Of a stretch of DNA of 64,000 nucleotides, positions 47,231-54,718 are shown piece by piece. Position numbers and translations under genes: made by a program. The first letter of the stretch is position 1, and every line of letters begins with the position of its first letter. Origin of the DNA: Synechococcus sp. J7-Johnson (lineage in GTDB: Bacteria > Cyanobacteriota > Cyanobacteriia > PCC-6307 > Cyanobiaceae); contig NZ_JAGQBU010000013.1 of the NCBI RefSeq assembly GCF_024345795.1, positions 1 to 64,000 of the forward strand. Direction: 5' to 3'. The notes under the pieces are model-generated. The model saw only the letters and a list, made by a program, of their open reading frames with translations, did no database searches and was not told the origin of the DNA.

Positions 47231-47455
47231 TGGCCTTCAGCCTCTCTGTTGGCTTCCTGCGCCCGCGGCTGACCATCGCCGAGTGGATGCGCATGAGCCC
47301 CATCGACAAGCCGCTGATGCTGTAGCCGAAGGTTTTCGCGCAGCGGTTGGATCTGCTGGGCCATTGATTTGCCATGCAACAGCCAGCCCCGCCCCGGCGC
47401 AGGATGTGGCCCGCCGGATCCTGGGAAGCGCATGGTGGGCAAGGTGCTCAGCGGT
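47231..47455 (+). pseudogene. HNH-HIT gene piece (H4)
   Basis: Begins with ATGGCCTTC and matches the N-terminal domain (WMRMSPIDKPLML), then an altered patch shared with 53200-53230, then the part coding AQDVARRILG and MVGKVLS. Several deletions; no open frame. Confidence 0.7.
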
Positions 47456-47672
47456 GGCTGAGGAACTCCTCCAGGGTCATGCCGATGTCCTTGGCGATCT
47501 GGCGGAGCAGCGGAGGAGAAATGTCACGTCCCTTATGGACTGGAACAGTGGTGTTGCGGCCGCGAGGATTACGAAACTGCAGATGGGAGCCTCGTTGAAG
47601 AACCAAATCGAAGCCCAGTTTCCGAAGGATCTCCGCCACCTCAGAGGACTTGAGGACGGGGGTTGAACCCAC
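47448..47672 (-). CDS. hicA: HicA-type mRNA interferase toxin
   Basis: A 74-residue protein with the dsRNA-binding-like HicA fold. The catalytic His is in LQRGSHLQFRNP, followed by TTVPVHKGRDISPPLLRQI. It follows HicB by 2 nt. Both partners are intact. Confidence 0.92.
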   Translation of the reverse strand: MGSTPVLKSSEVAEILRKLGFDLVLQRGSHLQFRNPRGRNTTVPVHKGRDISPPLLRQIAKDIGMTLEEFLSHR

Positions 47673-47674
47673 GA

Positions 47675-47887
47675 TCAGGCCGGCACCACGATCTGCTGCA
47701 GGCCCACGAAGTCGCTCTCCAGGGCCGGCTCGCCGTCCTCAAGGAGCATGGCGATCACCTCCTGGAGGTTGGCCTGCAGTTCATCGAGGGTCTCCCCCTG
47801 GCTGTGAGCGCCGGGGAAGCCAGGGACGTAGCCCACAAGCATCCCCGTGTCTGCACAGCGCTCGATGACGGCGGAAAACGTACGCAC
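47675..47887 (-). CDS. hicB: HicB-type antitoxin
   Basis: A 70-residue protein, VRTFSAVIERCADTGMLVGY then VPGFPGAHSQGETLDELQAN, the classic HicB core. GTG 47887 gives the usual start; the open frame extends to 47947. No C-terminal DNA-binding domain, as in short HicB types. Confidence 0.88.
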   Translation of the reverse strand: MRTFSAVIERCADTGMLVGYVPGFPGAHSQGETLDELQANLQEVIAMLLEDGEPALESDFVGLQQIVVPA

Positions 47888-47930
47888 AGTCTCTGCTGCC
47901 TTGAGTTGATACACCGTAGGCAACCCGCCA

Positions 47931-47980
47931 GGGCTTCTCCCCCACAAGTGCCACCCCCGTCACACCCCAGCGAAAGGGCG
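47931..47980 (+). repeat. HNH-HIT leader copy 4 without a gene
   Basis: The leader is well conserved up to CACCCCAGCGA and then stops; the ATG and coding region are lost. It lies between HicB's start and the end of the next VapC. Confidence 0.7.
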
Positions 47981-47984
47981 ACCC

Positions 47985-48392
47985 TCACGCCATTCCCCAT
48001 AACCGAAACTCCACCTGCTGAGAGGCTGCCTGTAAGTCCTTGTCGGTTGTCAGCAGCGTCAGCTCGTAGCGCTGGCAGAGTTGGATGAGCAGGGCATCGA
48101 TAGTGCCGATCTGGATACCCCGGCGGCGGCAGGCATTGCGGATTTCGGCTGCTGCAATGTGGTCCTGCTTGTCGGGCTGGAGGAAAGCGAGGGCGGAAAG
48201 GCGCTCCACCAGCTGGTCTCGGTTTTTGGGGCCGGCAAAGCCCTGCAGCACCTCCTGGAGGACCAATCCGGTGGTGAAGACCTGCTCAGCACCCTGAAGA
48301 GCAGCACGAAGGGCGCCCACCTCAGGCGCGCCGGGCTGACCATCACGGCGAAAGGCCAGCGACCAGACAGAGGTGTCGACCAGCAGACTCAC
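47985..48392 (-). CDS. VapC-type PIN-domain toxin
   Basis: A 135-residue PIN protein. Acidic residues lie in SLLVDTSVWSLAF, VLQEVLQGF, GTIDALLIQLC and LLTTDKDLQAA. GTG 48392 overlaps the antitoxin stop as GTGA. Intact counterpart of the decayed 45.46-45.71 kb gene. Confidence 0.92.
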   Translation of the reverse strand: MSLLVDTSVWSLAFRRDGQPGAPEVGALRAALQGAEQVFTTGLVLQEVLQGFAGPKNRDQLVERLSALAFLQPDKQDHIAAAEIRNACRRRGIQIGTIDALLIQLCQRYELTLLTTDKDLQAASQQVEFRLWGMA

Positions 48393-48592
48393 CGCTGGCG
48401 TTCCCGTTCGGCCTTGACGTCGTAGCCGGGGTCCCACTCGAGCTTGCCGAAGAGCTCGGCAACCTGGCGCTGCTCCCGGCGCGCGATGAACTCCTGAAGG
48501 GCACGGGTCACGGCGGCCTTTTTGGTGGGCTCACCGCTCACGCGGAAGGCGTGATCGAGCAGATCCTGATCGAGAGCGAGATTCGTGGCCAT
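48389..48592 (-). CDS. VapB-type antitoxin
   Basis: A 67-residue protein: MATNLALDQDLLDHAFRVSG (strand-helix of a small VapB) then TRALQEFIARREQRQVAELF and the toxin-binding tail WDPGYD. ATG 48592. Coupled to the PIN toxin by a 4-nt overlap. Confidence 0.9.
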   Translation of the reverse strand: MATNLALDQDLLDHAFRVSGEPTKKAAVTRALQEFIARREQRQVAELFGKLEWDPGYDVKAERERQR

Positions 48593-48673
48593 GTGTGACC
48601 TCCTTGAGAGGTGCCTACACATTAGTTCCGTCGCCCTGGCTGAGGGGGCAAGCAAAGGCATGGCGCCTGGTAT

Positions 48674-48790
48674 GGGCTTCTCCCCCACCAGTGCGACCCC
48701 CGTCACACTCCAGCCTGGGTGCCCCCATGCTTCCAAGCGCGTGAAGCGGATGGGCAAGACCCGCTGATCGGTGGTGACCAGGCAGCCGCC
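48674..48790 (+). repeat. HNH-HIT leader copy 5 with a short gene piece
   Basis: The leader ends at ATG 48727. The following ~60 bp carry GCGTGAAGCGGATGGGCAAG (the RVKRMVGK region) joined directly to the start, as in the 42.9 kb copy, so both derive from one deleted version. Confidence 0.65.
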
Positions 48791-48835
48791 GATGTCATCC
48801 CCACGGCCCAAAAGAGCGGCCCCACGGCCGAGCAC

Positions 48836-48958
48836 TCAAAGGTCCAGGCTGTCGATCAGCTCGTCGATCGAGCAGCCCACCTGAGCGGCCACGTCCTTGA
48901 AGATCCGCCGCAGGCGATCAGCCAGAAGCTGGCCGTTGACGTCCCGCGGAATCCTCAC
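48836..48958 (-). CDS. Miniature HicA lacking the catalytic centre
   Basis: GTG 48958 to TGA 48836, a 40-residue open frame. The N-terminus IPRDVNGQLLADRLRRI matches the start of HicA proteins and the C-terminus FKDVAAQVGCSIDELIDSL their last helix. The central strands, including the Gly-Ser-His catalytic stretch, are missing in frame. It starts inside the HicB stop (GTGA), as HicA normally does. Probably inactive as an RNase. Confidence 0.7.
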   Translation of the reverse strand: MRIPRDVNGQLLADRLRRIFKDVAAQVGCSIDELIDSLDL

Positions 48959-49161
48959 AGGGCCAGCAGTTCCTGCCTCACGTGATGGAGGAGGTTCAGG
49001 GGCGGCGCCTGGCCCGGATCGAAATGGCAGACAACGGCGTCGCGGATCTCCCGGTGGAGCTCCTCAAGGGTCTCGGCCTCGGTGTGGATCGCGGCACCGG
49101 CTGCGCTGGCCCGGAAGGAACCGTCCTCAGCTTCCTCCACCACGAAAAGAATTTCCCGCAT
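48955..49161 (-). CDS. HicB-like antitoxin
   Basis: A 68-residue protein: MREILFVVEEAEDGSFRASA then AAIHTEAETLEELHREIRDA, a DUF1902/HicB-type fold. ATG 49161. Intact, while its HicA partner is cut down. Confidence 0.85.
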   Translation of the reverse strand: MREILFVVEEAEDGSFRASAAGAAIHTEAETLEELHREIRDAVVCHFDPGQAPPLNLLHHVRQELLAL

Positions 49162-49329
49162 GGACGCCTCCAGTTGCACCAGTCTTGCAGTGGTAGAGGG
49201 AATGCTGCTCCTGTCCGGGCGAACGGTCTGGGGCGCCAGACCCACATCCGAGGCCGGGTTGGACCGCACGCGGATTGATGCCGTTTCGGTGCGGCCTCAT
49301 CCTTCTGGATAAAAGGCGCTGCTCTGGCC

Positions 49330-49383
49330 TCAAGCAGACGTCCGCTGCTCCAGCCGCTCCGCCAGCCACACCTTGATGAAAGC
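49330..49383 (-). pseudogene. Scar joining BrnT start to BrnA end
   Basis: Encodes FIKVWLAERLEQRTSA and a TGA, the same ending as the antitoxin at 60737-60967. It is joined at about 49383 to the first codons of a BrnT-like start (GTGATCCGCTTT). The whole body of both genes has been deleted. 49162-49329 holds no gene I recognise. Confidence 0.65.
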
Positions 49384-49748
49384 GGATCACCGGGCAGAAA
49401 GCGCTGGATGAAGGCCACCAACGGCATGGGTCCGCAACGGGGATTCCAGCTGCTAACTCCTGGGATCTGTCGCCAGCACTGCACGTGTAGATGGGGATCG
49501 GTTCCGGGGAGCAGCTGCACCCGGTAGCGGTACTCGGCATCGGCGGCCCGCTCTGGGCACTGGATTGGCTCCGCCCTGGGCTGGGAGCTCATGAAGGCGG
49601 CGAGGAAGGAGGCGGGTTCAGGGTTTTCGCGCAGGGCTGCCGCAAAGCGCCAGGCGGCTCCAGTGGGATAGCCGTCGTGATGGAGGTCAACGTGGCGCTC
49701 CGGGTCGCCGGGAAAGCCGGTGAAAGAGAAGACGGCGCGGGTTGCCAA
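49384..49748 (-). pseudogene. Conserved hypothetical gene, copy 1, stop lost by deletion
   Basis: From TTG 49748 the protein reads ATRAVFSFTGFPGDPERHVD then LHHDGYPTGAAWRFAAALRE, matching 62031-62402 over its whole length. At the end (RFLPGDPL) the natural stop is lost and the frame runs on to 48996 through unrelated sequence. The family (MATRAVYTF... HWDGYP) is conserved but uncharacterised, as I recall it. Confidence 0.7.
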
Positions 49749-49784
49749 GGGGCTGGGGCTGCAGTAACCGCAAGTACCATCGGT

Positions 49785-50260
49785 GTATCAGCAGCTCCGC
49801 TTGGGCCAGCACGGTCTTCACGGTGTCGACCTCCAGGATTCGGGGGGAGAACGTGACCCAGACCGACCGCTCACCGGCAACGGCATCACCGTCTACGGCA
49901 ACGGCACCTACAGCCTTATCGGCGCAAGCGAGCTGAGTGACGATGAGCGCGACGAGCTTCTGGACCTCTGCCGCCAGCGCCTTGATGCCTTCCGCGCCCG
50001 TGGCCGCTGCGAATGCTGCGGCGCGCACAAGCACGAGTACGCCCTGGAGGTGAATCACATCATCCCCAGCAATGCCCAGCAATGCCGGCAAGTGCGACAC
50101 GGATCGCACTGACTTCCGCGGCCTGCAGGCCAGCTACGGCCACAGCCTGGTGATCCCGCGGCGCCATGGGGCCAATGGGTTGGTGCTGCACCAGCCGGAG
50201 TGGAACGCCGCGGTGGAGCTGTTGAAACAGCAGCGGGACCTCGTCATTTCCATTACCAAG
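49785..50260 (+). pseudogene. HNH-HIT gene piece (H6), with HNH and HIT parts
   Basis: The first ~45 bp are shared with 62430-62480, outside the gene. From 49831 it matches the middle of the N-terminal domain (ITVYGNGTYSLIGASELSDD), then the HNH start (CECCGAHKHEYALEVNHIIP), a deletion, TDRTDFRGL, a larger deletion, and the HIT stretch HSLVIPRRHGANGLVLHQPE. Frames are broken. Confidence 0.8.
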
Positions 50261-50306
50261 CCCCGTAACAACCCGTCCCCTGCCTTCATTGCCCGGCAAC
50301 GCCCAT

Positions 50307-50603
50307 TCAGGTGCGCTGCTGCCAGCGCTGGGGATCCTGGCGGCCGTGCAGGGCGAGCACGAGGATTTCAGCGCCCTGCTCGCGGAAGTAGAGGGCATAG
50401 GGGAATCGACTCAGCACATGCCTCCGGATCTGGCCGTGAATCAAGGGGAAGGATTGGGGACTGTGGCGAATGCGCTCCACCCCAGCAGCAACGGTTTCGG
50501 CAAAGTCGCTGGCCAGCGCCGGCTCACGCCTGCCGTACCAGCGCTGGGTTTCCAGCAGGTCCTCCACCGCCTCCGGCAGGAAGCGCACTGCAAGGAGCGT
50601 CAT
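50307..50603 (-). CDS. ParE/RelE-type toxin
   Basis: A 98-residue protein: AVRFLPEAVEDLLETQRWYG, IRHSPQSFPLIHGQIRRHVL and FPYALYFREQGAEILVLALH, the ParE/RelE fold. It is coupled to its antitoxin by ATGA overlap. Intact. Confidence 0.92.
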   Translation of the reverse strand: MTLLAVRFLPEAVEDLLETQRWYGRREPALASDFAETVAAGVERIRHSPQSFPLIHGQIRRHVLSRFPYALYFREQGAEILVLALHGRQDPQRWQQRT

Positions 50604-50809
50604 CCAAGGCCGAGCTGGCTGCGCACCTCATCCCAGGCCACCGCGCCGCCAGGGTTGTTGAGATGAGCCGACCAACGCCGATCCAGCTCAGAGCAGAGGG
50701 CGGAATCAAGTGGTAGCGCTCCATCTCGGGCCTCGTCATTCAGGCTGTCCCAGAGGGCGATGGCCAGGGCCAGCCGTTCGCTCTGGGGCAGTTGAAGGAG
50801 GTCAGACAT
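50600..50809 (-). CDS. Addiction-module antitoxin (PF09720 type)
   Basis: A 69-residue helical protein: LPQSERLALAIALWDSLNDE is the hallmark of the putative addiction module component family that partners ParE/RelE toxins. ATG 50809 (ATG 50818 also possible). Intact. Confidence 0.88.
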   Translation of the reverse strand: MSDLLQLPQSERLALAIALWDSLNDEARDGALPLDSALCSELDRRWSAHLNNPGGAVAWDEVRSQLGLG

Positions 50810-50902
50810 GGGAGTCATCGCCACCACGGACGGCTGAAAACCCATCGTAGGCACGCTCCAAGGCTGACAAAGCAATGGGAGGGGTCGAGGCCAAGCCAGC
50901 AA

Positions 50903-50956
50903 AGCTTCTTCCCTACCAATGCCACCCCCGTCTCAGGCCGCCAGGAGGCCCCCATG
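50903..50956 (+). repeat. HNH-HIT leader copy 6
   Basis: A leader with a variant 3' part, ending at ATG 50954. No HNH-HIT codons follow; the next two bases belong to the end of the TacT gene. Confidence 0.6.
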
Positions 50957-50957
50957 C

Positions 50958-51458
50958 TCATCGGAGGATCTTTCTTGCATCCTTGAGCAGCAGAAGCAGT
51001 TGCTGCTGGCGCAGCGGCGATGGGATGAATCCGAACCGGGTGTAAAAGCGGGCCGCGTCTTCGTCGATGGGATGGGTCAGGATTGCCCGAATTCCGGCCT
51101 GCTCGGCGATCACCAGCGTACGACGGATCGTGTCCTGAAGCATCCCGAGACCAAGACCACGTCCATGGTTCTCGCCTGACACGGCGAGCCTGGCCAGGAT
51201 GACCACAGGCAGTGGAAATCGCCCCATTCCCTGACGAATCCGCTCTGGCGCCTCCACAGTGTCGACCTGGCCCACGGTGAGGCTGTAGTAGCCGGCGACC
51301 CGGGTCTCCTCGTCGGCAACGACGAACGTTCTGGCCGAGCCACCGGTCTGCGCCTGGCGGGCGTGGTGCAAGAGCCAGTGATTGAGTGTGGGCTTGCCGC
51401 AATCAAAGCCTTCCAACCGGTGCTGGACGGCCAGCGGCTCCGGCGGCCGCCAGATCAC
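50958..51458 (-). CDS. tacT: GNAT acetyltransferase toxin (TacT/AtaT type)
   Basis: A 166-residue GNAT protein. The start (LEGFDCGKPTLNHWLLHHA) and VILARLAVSGENHGRGLGLG (acetyl-CoA loop), then FYTRFGFIPSP with the catalytic Tyr, fit TacT-family toxins that acetylate aminoacyl-tRNA. Coupled to TacA by ATGA. Intact. Confidence 0.92.
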   Translation of the reverse strand: MIWRPPEPLAVQHRLEGFDCGKPTLNHWLLHHARQAQTGGSARTFVVADEETRVAGYYSLTVGQVDTVEAPERIRQGMGRFPLPVVILARLAVSGENHGRGLGLGMLQDTIRRTLVIAEQAGIRAILTHPIDEDAARFYTRFGFIPSPLRQQQLLLLLKDARKILR

Positions 51459-51748
51459 TGGGCATCCCAGGGTGCCTGCCTGGCGAACAGATCACGCAGA
51501 CCCTCGTTGGCCTGGTCGGGACGCTCCAGCAGATCGATCAGGGCCTGAGCCTGCGAGCCGGAAACCATGAACAGGCGCTGATCCAGGAGCGTCTGCTCGG
51601 CAGCGAGGCAGGCACTGTCGAGGATGAAGTCGGTGAGCGACTTGTGGGTCACCTCGGCGGCACGGCGCAGCACGGCTTCCTGTTCCGGCGTGGCGCGGAG
51701 GCCGAGCCGGGCCGAGCGGGGGGGAGGTGAAGACCCGATGGCAGCCAT
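51455..51748 (-). CDS. tacA: TacA-type (DUF1778) antitoxin
   Basis: A 97-residue RHH antitoxin: SARLGLRATPEQEAVLRRAA, then SLTDFILDSACLAAEQTL. ATG 51748. Standard partner of TacT. Confidence 0.9.
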   Translation of the reverse strand: MAAIGSSPPPRSARLGLRATPEQEAVLRRAAEVTHKSLTDFILDSACLAAEQTLLDQRLFMVSGSQAQALIDLLERPDQANEGLRDLFARQAPWDAQ

Positions 51749-51871
51749 GGCGATAACTCCCCTGCTGGAGCGACTGAACGATGTTAGTACAACTGACGCA
51801 CACAGACGGCGAAGAGGCGTCCCGCAGGGCTTGGCCGAGAGCATGAAGGAGGGCATGGCATCACAGTGGAG

Positions 51872-51965
51872 GCGTCTCCCCTACCAGTGCCACCCCCGTA
51901 ACACCCCAGCGAAGATTCCACCATGCCCGGCCCCCGCGCAGGACGTGACCCGCCGGATCCTGGGG
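51872..51965 (+). repeat. HNH-HIT leader copy 7 and short piece (H7)
   Basis: The leader ends at ATG 51923; after a deletion the bases coding AQDVTRRILGE follow to about 51965. It is placed between TacA's start and the end of the next antitoxin. Confidence 0.65.
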
Positions 51966-51974
51966 GAACCTCAC

Positions 51975-52244
51975 TCAAGCCGTTGGCTGGTCACAGTGAC
52001 CTTGCCGCCAGGCCTTGACGTCGGCACTGAGCTCGTCTTCGCTGAGGCCGAGATCCTCCAGTTCAGCCTGCATCAGCCGGCCCGCCTCCAACACCTTGTC
52101 CCGATCACTCAGGTTGCCTTGCAGGGGCAAGGGCACGTAGAGGCCAATGGTGCGGCCATGGCGGGTCACCTCAATCGGCGTGGACGATTCCAGATGGGAG
52201 GCCAGCCGGGTCCTGAGTTCACGGATGCCAATACGGGTCGCCAC
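51975..52244 (-). CDS. Orphan Phd-type antitoxin
   Basis: An 89-residue protein: RIGIRELRTRLASHLESSTP and IEVTRHGRTIGLYVPL, a Phd/prevent-host-death fold. GTG 52244 has GGGAGGAAGG upstream. No toxin gene follows; the sequence downstream is a leader/HNH-HIT piece. The open frame to 53051 is not used. Confidence 0.8.
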   Translation of the reverse strand: MATRIGIRELRTRLASHLESSTPIEVTRHGRTIGLYVPLPLQGNLSDRDKVLEAGRLMQAELEDLGLSEDELSADVKAWRQGHCDQPTA

Positions 52245-52260
52245 GCCTTCCTCCCGCCAA

Positions 52261-52272
52261 ATGTGTACACAT
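52261..52272. promoter_or_regulatory. Palindrome upstream of the orphan antitoxin
   Basis: ATGTGTACACAT is a perfect 12-bp palindrome 17 nt before the GTG start, similar in core (TGTAYACA) to the palindrome at 47189. A candidate autoregulatory operator. Confidence 0.4.
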
Positions 52273-52283
52273 CCTAGGGCTGG

Positions 52284-52391
52284 CTGGGGCGGCACAACCA
52301 CTCCCGGAGCCGGGTTGGCTGCAGCCGCCACGCGCCCACTCCAGAAGGGATCCCAGCAAGGGCGATGGCCTGACGGGCCGCTCAACAACAA
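52284..52391 (+). repeat. Repeat B, copy 1
   Basis: About 105 bp shared with 58838-58976 (near full) and in part with 56712-56786 and 45829. It includes GGAGCCGGGTTGGCTGCAGC and TCCCAGCAAGGGCG. It is GC-rich, without an open frame or obvious terminal repeats, and precedes an HNH-HIT piece. Confidence 0.7.
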
Positions 52392-52399
52392 ACTTGCCC

Positions 52400-52550
52400 G
52401 TGCCCCGGTGCACGACGCGGCCCGGCGGATTCTGGAAATCGGATGGTGGGCAAGGTGCTGCCGTAAAAGCGCTGGGGCTGCGAGGGCGACGCGTCTGCAG
52501 GCCCCCGCTACCGTGAAAACATCTGGTCCCCGGCCCTGCCGGCACGGCAT
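52400..52550 (+). repeat. HNH-HIT piece (H8) and a duplicated block
   Basis: Bases coding DAARRIL and MVGKVL of HNH-HIT, followed by about 95 bp not from that gene. The whole 52411-52763 block recurs at 61245-61515, including the antitoxin that follows. Confidence 0.7.
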
Positions 52551-52760
52551 GTGGTGAATGACCTGCTGACCCTGCCCCTGGCGCAACGGCTGGAGCTGGT
52601 GCAAAGCCTGTGGGACTCGATCGACTCTGAGCAGATCGGCCCTGAACTCACGGAGGCCGATCGGCAGCTGATCGATCAACGGCTGGAGAGCTTCCTGGCG
52701 GACGGCAACCCCGGCCTTGATGCCGATGAGGTGCTGAACGCCCTGGAGCAGTCCCTCTGA
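52551..52760 (+). CDS. Addiction-module antitoxin (PF09720 type)
   Basis: A 69-residue protein starting at tandem GTG codons: NDLLTLPLAQRLELVQSLWD then ELTEADRQLIDQRLESFLAD. It is the partner of the ParE gene that starts 2 nt after its stop; that toxin is broken. It contains two copies of CAACGGCTGGAG (52584, 52677), the end points of the deletion seen at 61.4 kb. Confidence 0.85.
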   Translation: MVNDLLTLPLAQRLELVQSLWDSIDSEQIGPELTEADRQLIDQRLESFLADGNPGLDADEVLNALEQSL

Positions 52761-52762
52761 GC

Positions 52763-53066
52763 ATGGTGCTGCGGCTCCGCCCGGAAGCCCGGCTTGATCT
52801 CGAGGCTGCGGCTCGCTGGTACGAAGCTCAGGAGCAGGGCCTGGGCCAGCACTTTCTGGATCAGGTGCGCCTGGCCCTCCGGGCGCATACGCAGCAACCC
52901 TGAGGCCTGCTCCGCGGGCTACCACGGCACCCGCCGAGCCCTGATCCGGCGCTTCCCGTACGGCGTCATCTACCTGCCGGTTCCCGAGCAGGGCAGCATC
53001 GTGGTGCTGGCCGTGCTTCATTGCGGCCGCGACCCAAAGCTCTGGCGTCAACGCTCCAAGCCTTGA
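52763..53066 (+). pseudogene. Frameshifted ParE toxin
   Basis: ATG 52763 reads RLRPEARLDLEAAARWYEAQ then EQGLGQHFLDQVRLAL and stops at 52901. The rest of the toxin (TRRALIRRFPYGVIYLPVPE, VLAVLHCGRDPKLWRQR) continues in another frame to 53066. A small deletion near 52890-52910 explains it. The upstream antitoxin is intact. Confidence 0.85.
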
Positions 53067-53108
53067 GTTGGGCGGTCTCAGAGGCCATCAGCTTGATCGG
53101 GTCTGCCA

Positions 53109-53475
53109 TGCACCCCTCCCCCACCTACGAACGCCTGCGCGATTACGTGATGCGGCGCATGCGCATGAGCCCCATCTACCAACCGCTGATGCTCATAGAA
53201 CTGCTGGGCCGCTGATTTGCCAAGCAACAGCCAGCCCAGCCCCACGCAGGACATAGCCCGCCGAATCTTGGGGGAAGACGTGAACCAGATCGCCACCTAC
53301 GCGCAGCGGGTGAAGCGGATGGTGGGGCGGGTGCTCACCGTCAACGGCGTGACCAGCTATGCCCATGACCACGACCGCCTGTTGGGTGGCGTAGCCGAAG
53401 GCTTCTGCGTAGGCGAAGCCTTCTCGAAGAGAAGCAGTTGAGCTGAGCGACGCCGAGCGCGACGAGCTGCTGCAG
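53109..53475 (+). pseudogene. HNH-HIT gene piece (H9): N-terminal domain
   Basis: ATG 53109 reads HPSPTYERLRDYVMRRMRMS, IYQPLMLIELLGR and then stops. After a 10-bp insertion the next frame gives AQ/TQDIARRILGEDVNQIA and RVKRMVGRVL, then ends in a palindromic mini-repeat and DAERDELLQ. No HNH part remains. Confidence 0.8.
53390..53434. repeat. Palindromic mini-repeat inside the H9 piece
   Basis: Contains GCGTAGCCGAAGGCTTC and a partial inverted copy (GGCGAAGCCTTC). The same core in reverse orientation (GAAGCCTTCGGCTACG) interrupts the MntA gene at about 57545-57562. It looks like a small dispersed palindromic element. Confidence 0.5.
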
Positions 53476-53485
53476 CTCAAGCCTT

Positions 53486-53818
53486 TCAGGCCAGGGTGTC
53501 GCGGCTGGCTGGGCGGGGCACGAGGTTGAGTTCCAGGTCGCAGCCGAGCGCAGCGGCGTAGCGGCGCAGGGTGGAGAGGGCGGGCAGATGCTTGTGGGAA
53601 CCCTCCAGCCGGCTGATGGCGCTACGCGTGGTGCCCATGCGCAGCGCGACCTCCTCCTGGGTGAGTCCTGCCTGCTTGCGGGCATCGAGGAGCTGCCGCA
53701 GGAGGCGAAACTCAACGGCGGCGTCCTGCCTGGCAGCCACATACCCAGGAATCTGCTCGACCCTGGCGCGTTCGGCCTTGCGATCGCGGAGGACGGGTTC
53801 GTAGGGGAGTTCAGCCAT
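53486..53818 (-). CDS. HigA-type HTH antitoxin
   Basis: A 110-residue protein with an XRE helix-turn-helix: KQAGLTQEEVALRMGTTRSA and ISRLEGSHKHLPALSTLRRY. ATG 53818 overlaps the end of the broken toxin. Intact. Confidence 0.88.
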   Translation of the reverse strand: MAELPYEPVLRDRKAERARVEQIPGYVAARQDAAVEFRLLRQLLDARKQAGLTQEEVALRMGTTRSAISRLEGSHKHLPALSTLRRYAAALGCDLELNLVPRPASRDTLA

Positions 53819-54027
53819 AGCGTTTGACCTCTTTGAGACGTTGGCGAGCGGTTGCGAGCTCACGCCTGGGTGTTTTCTGTGTCTTCTTGATGAAGGTATG
53901 GAGCACGGTGATCACTCGCCCGTTGCTGTAGCAGCTCATCGCAGCGGGCCAGGAGGTCTACGGGCCAGGCCTCCATCTCGTCCCGAATCCTGGGGCTGTA
54001 GTACTCGACGCGAAAGGATGGCCCCAT
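53815..54027 (-). pseudogene. HigB toxin with an internal deletion and frameshift
   Basis: ATG 54027 reads FRVEYYSPRIRDEMEAWPVD and LLARCDELLQQ, as in phage-derived HigB (Gp49-like) toxins. The end VITVLHTFIKKTQKTPRREL then ARQRLKEVK is present in another frame. About 40 central codons are gone. The toxin normally precedes HigA, as here. Confidence 0.82.
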
Positions 54028-54164
54028 GTTAGCGCGCGTGCTACCCACGCCCAAAGAACTGAGCGGGCGGGGTCTGGAGCCCTCAAGCACCACAGCGAGG
54101 CGTCGATCATTTGCACGATTCCAGAGATGGCCCAAAGGGATAGGTGGGGATGCCATGGCGACGG

Positions 54165-54665
54165 AGCTTCTCCTTCACCAGTGCCACCCCCGTCTCACCC
54201 AGTGAGGATGCGCCCATGCCCCCTGCCCCCTCCCCCACCTACGAACGCCTGCGCGACTACGTGACGCGGCGGATGCGCATGAGCCATATCTATCAGCCGC
54301 TGATGCTCATGGAACTGCTCGGCCGCCGCAGCCCAGCCCCAGTGCAGGACGTGGCCCGCAGGATCCTCGGTGAGAACGTGACCCAGATCGACCGCTCACC
54401 GGCAACGGCATCAACGTCTACGGCAACGGCACCAACAGCCTTATCGGCGCAAGCAGCTGAGCGACGCCGAGCGCGAAGCTTCTGGCCCTCTGCCGCCAGC
54501 GCCTGGTCGCCTTCCGCGCCCGGGGCCGCTGCGAATGCTGCGGCGCGGGCTGTTGCTTAGCGAATCCCGCACCAGTGCGCCCTGGAGGTGGACCCCATCA
54601 TCCCCAGAAACCAGAGCGGCTCCGAGGACATCAACAACCTGCAGGCGCTCGGCTTCCGCTGAAAT
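54165..54665 (+). pseudogene. HNH-HIT leader copy 8 and gene piece (H10)
   Basis: The leader ends at ATG 54216. The frame reads PSPTYERLRDYVTRRMRMSH, IYQPLMLMELLGR, QDVARRILGENVTQID, then a deletion shifts it. Further matches code NGINVYGNGTNSLIGA and the HNH start (GRCECCGAG) with the same ~17-bp insertion as the 56.8 kb copy, ending near 54665. Confidence 0.85.
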
Positions 54666-54718
54666 GCAGACAAGCCATGGCCACTGCTGGTCTCAGAGTT
54701 GCACCGCTATTCATTGAC

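Noticed and set aside
48996-49383. Read-through extension of the ATRAV-type gene as a real fusion protein
   Set aside because: The extension is out-of-frame scar sequence and antisense remains; its paralogue stops at 62031.
52245-53051. 358-codon minus-strand frame joined to the orphan antitoxin
   Set aside because: It is antisense to a real antitoxin and the ParE remnant, and lacks conserved segments.
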